NCBI GenBank assembly: GCA_000432335.1 | Contig: HF995331.1 | Location: 1 to 9,182, forward strand | Reading direction: 5' to 3' | Source: Firmicutes bacterium CAG:646 | GTDB taxonomy: Bacteria > Bacillota > Clostridia > Lachnospirales > Lachnospiraceae | Length of the DNA stretch: 9,182 bases | Shown: one piece after another, positions 5,735-9,182 of the stretch | Layout of the letters: each line of letters starts with the position of its first letter | How positions within the stretch are numbered: position 1 is the first letter of the stretch | Program-made: the position numbers and the translations under genes | Notes under the pieces: generated by a model | Databases searched by the model: none | Seen by the model: only the letters and a program-made list of their open reading frames with translations | Told to the model about the DNA's origin: nothing

Positions 5735-7447
5735 ATGTATAAATTTAAGATAGATAAAATTCTAGCAAACAAGTCTAATGGAACTGAAGAAATAATTCCC
5801 AAAAAGATTAATGTATTAGTCGGTCCAAATAATTCTGGGAAAAGTAGATTTTTGAAAGAAATTAGGGATTATTTATCGGGAGATAATCGAGATATTAAAA
5901 TCATTAATAATATAGAGTTTTCATATCCTAAAGATTTTTCTGAACTGGATAAAGCATATAATGTTACATCTAAAATGATAAAAGATCAATATGGAAATTG
6001 GATGCTCAAATCTTATTCTAACAAGCCTACGCAAATCTTAGACATGACAGCAAGTCTTGAGAGTTATTTTACTCGAAATATGAATACTATTGGTGGTAAT
6101 TGGGTGGAACACTTTGAAGGAATTGTTGAAAGAAAAGATAAAAACGAATTTTTTAATTGGTGTGGCTCTTTGTTTTATCAATATATGGGAACAGAAGAAC
6201 GCTTGACTATTTGTAAAACACAAAAAAATTATGGATTAGATAGCAATAATACTAATTATTTATCTTCTTTTAAATATCAAGATGAATTGCTTAATGAACT
6301 GGCAATTAAAGTTAAGCAGTTTTTTAGAAAAGATATTTGTTTAGATGGTCAGACTTTAGGTGATCGTTTAGTGTTCAGAGTGGGTGAAAATTTTGATTAT
6401 ATTAGGAGTGCAGCGAATTATTCAGAGGATGTTGCACTAAAATTATTTTCAGAAAGTATGCTTGATGATCAAGGGGACGGACTAAAGAGTTTTGTTTCGA
6501 CGTTTTTGTCTTTGAATCATAAAGAACAGGATATTCTTTTGTTAGATGAACCGGAAGCTTTTTTACATCCGCCACTCGCTCGCAGGTTAGGAGAAATGAT
6601 AGGTGATTTTCAGAATGAAGATCGTATCATTTTTGTTGCAACGCATAGTGTAGAAGTGTTAAAAGGAATTTTAACTAAGAATCAAGATGTTAATGTAATA
6701 AGAATTACTCGTTCAGAAAATGGAAAAAATGAAATTATGCAATTAGACCGAGAAATATTAAATTCTATTTTGCAGAATCCTTTGCTTAGAGTATCACGGG
6801 TATTAGAAGGAATCTTTTGTGAGAAAGTTATTATTACAGAAGCTGAGGCGGATGAATTAGTTTATCAAGAATTATCTGAAAAGATAATTCCTGAATCAGG
6901 GGTATTTTTTGCGCATGGACAAAATAAACAGACATTGGCAGTTATAGCAGAATTATATCAAAAGATAGGTGTTGCTTATGAAATGATAACAGATTTTGAT
7001 GTGCTAAGAGTTTCATCGGAGTTTTATAAATTTTTAGCACTCATGCCGATGGAAGAAAAAGAACGACAGAAGATTAAACATTATGCAGAAGTAATAAGAA
7101 AAATCGTGGATGATTCAGTTGATGTAAATGGTATGGAAGAAAAAAAGGCGGAAGAAGTAAAAAAGGAAAAACGCAATGAAGTGTATCATAAGCAGGGAGT
7201 AAGATTTTTTGAGGAAGGATTGAAAACAAAGATAAGAGAAACTTTTGATTATTTGAGTGGATTTCATTTGCATATTTTAGAAACGGGGGAATTGGAAACT
7301 CTATTAGAAGAGTATGGCGTAGAATATAAAGAGAAGAAAATATGGGTAGTTGATGCAATTAATAAAATTGCAGAATTGACAGATGAAGATATTAAGCCAG
7401 AAAGTAAAGTGTATCAATTCATTTATAAAGTCATTCAAAATGAATAG
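5735..7447 (+). CDS. OLD-like AAA ATPase with a C-terminal TOPRIM nuclease-like domain
   Basis: A 570-aa protein of the OLD (overcoming lysogenization defect) type: an ABC-like ATPase domain followed by a TOPRIM domain expected to cleave DNA. Walker A is GPNNSGKS (30-37). An ABC-signature-like stretch, DDQGDGLKSFVSTFL, lies at 244-258. Walker B is DILLLDEPEAFLHP (266-279). The switch histidine is VATHS (H304). The TOPRIM part shows VIITEAEADELVY (365-377: E369, D373) and MITDFDV with the D420-x-D422 pair. The usual VEGxxD/E glycine is replaced by alanine (A370), and a lysine/glutamate-rich stretch follows (about 468-482). OLD-type proteins include phage-defence nucleases and GajA of Gabija, but no GajB-like helicase is present here. 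AAGGGTG about eight bases upstream supports the ATG. The gene is AT-richer than its neighbours (60-base samples at 5881 and 6241 each have 12 G+C, against 25 and 28 at 7981 and 8401), suggesting separate acquisition. Confidence 0.85.
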   Translation: MYKFKIDKILANKSNGTEEIIPKKINVLVGPNNSGKSRFLKEIRDYLSGDNRDIKIINNIEFSYPKDFSELDKAYNVTSKMIKDQYGNWMLKSYSNKPTQILDMTASLESYFTRNMNTIGGNWVEHFEGIVERKDKNEFFNWCGSLFYQYMGTEERLTICKTQKNYGLDSNNTNYLSSFKYQDELLNELAIKVKQFFRKDICLDGQTLGDRLVFRVGENFDYIRSAANYSEDVALKLFSESMLDDQGDGLKSFVSTFLSLNHKEQDILLLDEPEAFLHPPLARRLGEMIGDFQNEDRIIFVATHSVEVLKGILTKNQDVNVIRITRSENGKNEIMQLDREILNSILQNPLLRVSRVLEGIFCEKVIITEAEADELVYQELSEKIIPESGVFFAHGQNKQTLAVIAELYQKIGVAYEMITDFDVLRVSSEFYKFLALMPMEEKERQKIKHYAEVIRKIVDDSVDVNGMEEKKAEEVKKEKRNEVYHKQGVRFFEEGLKTKIRETFDYLSGFHLHILETGELETLLEEYGVEYKEKKIWVVDAINKIAELTDEDIKPESKVYQFIYKVIQNE

Positions 7448-7488
7448 CCTTATTATCCGAAATAGTATTGAATGGCGAGGTTGATGAA

Positions 7489-9171
7489 ATGAAGAAAGAG
7501 AGAATTAAAGTATACATATATACCCGAGTTTCCACAACAATGCAGATTGACGGATATTCATTGGATGCACAAAAATCCAGAATGAAAGCATTTGCTGATT
7601 ATAACGATTATGAGATTGCAGGGGAATACGAAGATGCCGGAAAATCAGGGAAATCCATTGAAGGTAGATTAGAATTTAATCGTATGATGGAAGATATTAA
7701 ATCTGGTAAGGATGGTGTTTTATACGTTCTGGTATTCAAACTTTCACGATTTGGAAGAAATGCGGCAGATGTACTTTCTACCTTACAGATCATGCAGGAT
7801 TTTGGTGTAAATCTAATCTGTGTGGAAGATAATATCGATTCTTCGAAAGATGCAGGAAAACTAATGATTTCCGTATTGTCAGCAGTTGCAGAGATTGAGC
7901 GTGAAAACATCCGTGTTCAGACCATGGAAGGAAGAATTCAAAAAGCCCGTGAAGGGAAATGGAATGGTGGATTCGCTCCGTATGGCTATTCACTGGAAAA
8001 AGGGCAACTCTTTATCAATGAGGAAGAAGCAGAGGCAATCCGTGTCATTTTTGATCAGTATGTACATACAGATATCGGGTCAAATGGTCTTGCCAAATAT
8101 CTTGAGAATCATGGTATTCACAAGATTCAGAGACAAAATGGTAAAAATCCGTTGTTTGATGCATCACTTATCCGTAGGATACTGAAAAATCCTGTTTATT
8201 GTGGAAAGATTGCTTATGGAAGAAGAAAAACAGAGAAAGTACATGGTACGAGAAATGAGTATAAACTGGTAGAACAGGATAATTATTTGCTGGTTGATGG
8301 CTTGCATGAAGGTATCGTATCAGAGGAACTTTGGAATGCGGCGCAGGTGAAGCTGTTGGCACAGGCAAAAAAATATGAAAAAGTAAATCGTGGTAAAGAT
8401 ACGAAAGTGCATTTGTTGTCCGGTATTGTCAAGTGTCCGATTTGTGGAGCCGGGATGTATGGAAATAAAAGTATCAAACATAAAGCTGATGGTACAAAGT
8501 ATAAAGATTTTTTCTATTATGGCTGTAAGCATCGCACTATGACTCGTGGGCATAAATGCGATTATAGAAAACAGGTTCATGAAGAATTGCTGGATGATGC
8601 GGTAGCAGAAGTGATTGTAAAACTGGTCAGCAATCCGAAGTTTGCTGCTATGATGCAGGAAAAGATTAATATGAAAGTAGATACAACGGCTATTCAGCAG
8701 GAGATTGAAAACTATGAAAAGCAGCTACGGCAGAGTTATTCTACAAAATCTAAACTGATGGAAGAAATAGATTCTATGGATCCAGATGATAGGCATTATT
8801 ATAAACGTAAGGCAGACCTTGATGATCGATTGTACAAGATGTATGATAAGATTGAAGACACAGAAAGTTTGCTGATCGAAGCCAGAGCGAAGAAGATGGC
8901 AGTTGAAGCAGAGAAACTGACTGGTGATAATATTTATAAGGTGTTGATTTATTTTGATAAGCTGTACTCCGTTATGGATGAACTGGAAAAACGTAAGATT
9001 ATGGAATCGTTGATTTCTGAAATCCAGATTTATGAAGAACGACAGCCAAACGGACAGTGGTTGAAATCCATAAAATTCAAACTTCCGATTATTGAAGAAG
9101 ATATGGAGCTGAGTTTGGACAATAATACCCATGTCGAGACTATTGTGCTGATACAAAAGAAAAACTCGTAG
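7489..9171 (+). CDS. Large serine recombinase (TnpX-like integrase/excisionase)
   Basis: A 560-aa site-specific recombinase that would integrate and excise the element through a serine-DNA intermediate. The resolvase catalytic domain opens with VYIYTRVST, placing the nucleophile at S15 next to R13. KLSRFGRN (84-91) supplies further active-site arginines R87 and R90, and ENIRVQTMEGRIQKAREG (140-157) forms the long helix E region. The recombinase domain continues with GFAPYGYSLE (161-170) and SLIRRILKNPVYCGKIAYG (226-244). A zinc ribbon has C316, C319, C346 and C357. Residues ~400-475 are predicted coiled coil. Full length and all key residues are intact, so it is probably active. The ATG at 7489 is preferred: GGCGAGG lies eight bases upstream, whereas the in-frame TTG at 7468 has none. 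It is transcribed toward the right edge. Attachment sites are not recognisable in the 11 bases after the stop. Confidence 0.94.
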   Translation: MKKERIKVYIYTRVSTTMQIDGYSLDAQKSRMKAFADYNDYEIAGEYEDAGKSGKSIEGRLEFNRMMEDIKSGKDGVLYVLVFKLSRFGRNAADVLSTLQIMQDFGVNLICVEDNIDSSKDAGKLMISVLSAVAEIERENIRVQTMEGRIQKAREGKWNGGFAPYGYSLEKGQLFINEEEAEAIRVIFDQYVHTDIGSNGLAKYLENHGIHKIQRQNGKNPLFDASLIRRILKNPVYCGKIAYGRRKTEKVHGTRNEYKLVEQDNYLLVDGLHEGIVSEELWNAAQVKLLAQAKKYEKVNRGKDTKVHLLSGIVKCPICGAGMYGNKSIKHKADGTKYKDFFYYGCKHRTMTRGHKCDYRKQVHEELLDDAVAEVIVKLVSNPKFAAMMQEKINMKVDTTAIQQEIENYEKQLRQSYSTKSKLMEEIDSMDPDDRHYYKRKADLDDRLYKMYDKIEDTESLLIEARAKKMAVEAEKLTGDNIYKVLIYFDKLYSVMDELEKRKIMESLISEIQIYEERQPNGQWLKSIKFKLPIIEEDMELSLDNNTHVETIVLIQKKNS

Positions 9172-9182
9172 AAATCCTTTAT

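Noticed and set aside
5735..7447. Gabija system
   Set aside because: The ATPase-TOPRIM architecture is GajA-like, but no UvrD-type helicase (GajB) lies beside it; the next gene is the recombinase.
7468..7488. TTG start for the serine recombinase
   Set aside because: No ribosome binding site; ATG 7489 has GGCGAGG eight bases upstream and begins directly before the catalytic domain.
8725..9156. 143-codon minus-strand open frame inside the recombinase gene
   Set aside because: Antisense to a confident gene, hydrophobic-biased translation typical of the reverse of charged coiled-coil codons, no ribosome binding site seen.
1..9182. CRISPR array, tRNA or rRNA genes
   Set aside because: No regularly spaced repeat-spacer pattern or recognisable tRNA/rRNA sequence was seen on either strand.
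9172..9182. Attachment site after the recombinase gene
   Set aside because: Only 11 bases remain and no matching copy of the sequence could be found at the left side of the window.

Overview
The window looks like most of an integrative mobilizable element (a Tn4451-like mobilizable transposon or IME) from a gut-type Firmicute, most likely Lachnospiraceae or another Clostridia. This rests on the gene families, strong GGAGG-type ribosome binding sites, a moderately AT-rich composition, and the combination of a MobV relaxase with a large serine recombinase. The host assignment is inference; no chromosomal flank is visible.

Layout. (1) An XRE-type regulator on the minus strand (23-484, probably translated from position 535) faces a 268-base divergent region with a near-consensus minus-strand promoter. 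A perfect 14-bp palindrome sits in its -35/-10 spacer. (2) A plus-strand replication module follows: a CHC2 zinc-finger primase-like protein (804-1418) overlapping an SF3/D5-like helicase (1393-2766). (3) A 396-base gene-free stretch (2767-3162) with several inverted and direct repeats is the natural place to look for oriT and the mob promoter. (4) A mobilization operon follows: a 71-aa small protein, a MobV relaxase (3378-4370) and a short overlapping orf (4345-4551). (5) A cargo segment begins after a long inverted repeat: a RhuM-family protein (4684-5688) and an OLD-like ATPase with a divergent TOPRIM segment (5735-7447). The ATPase gene is visibly AT-richer than the backbone. (6) A large serine recombinase (7489-9171) closes the window.

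How it works together (inference). The serine recombinase would excise and integrate the element. The MobV relaxase would nick it for transfer using a helper conjugation system. The zinc-finger protein and helicase would support replication of the excised circle, and the XRE protein would control the backbone and itself. RhuM plus the OLD-like ATPase/nuclease is the accessory cargo and the best candidate for a little-described function, plausibly anti-phage or anti-plasmid defence. Two genes (the XRE regulator and the orf after mobV) share an oddity: a strong ribosome binding site at good distance from an in-frame ATA rather than a conventional start codon. A 27-base perfect palindrome lies inside the rhuM coding sequence.
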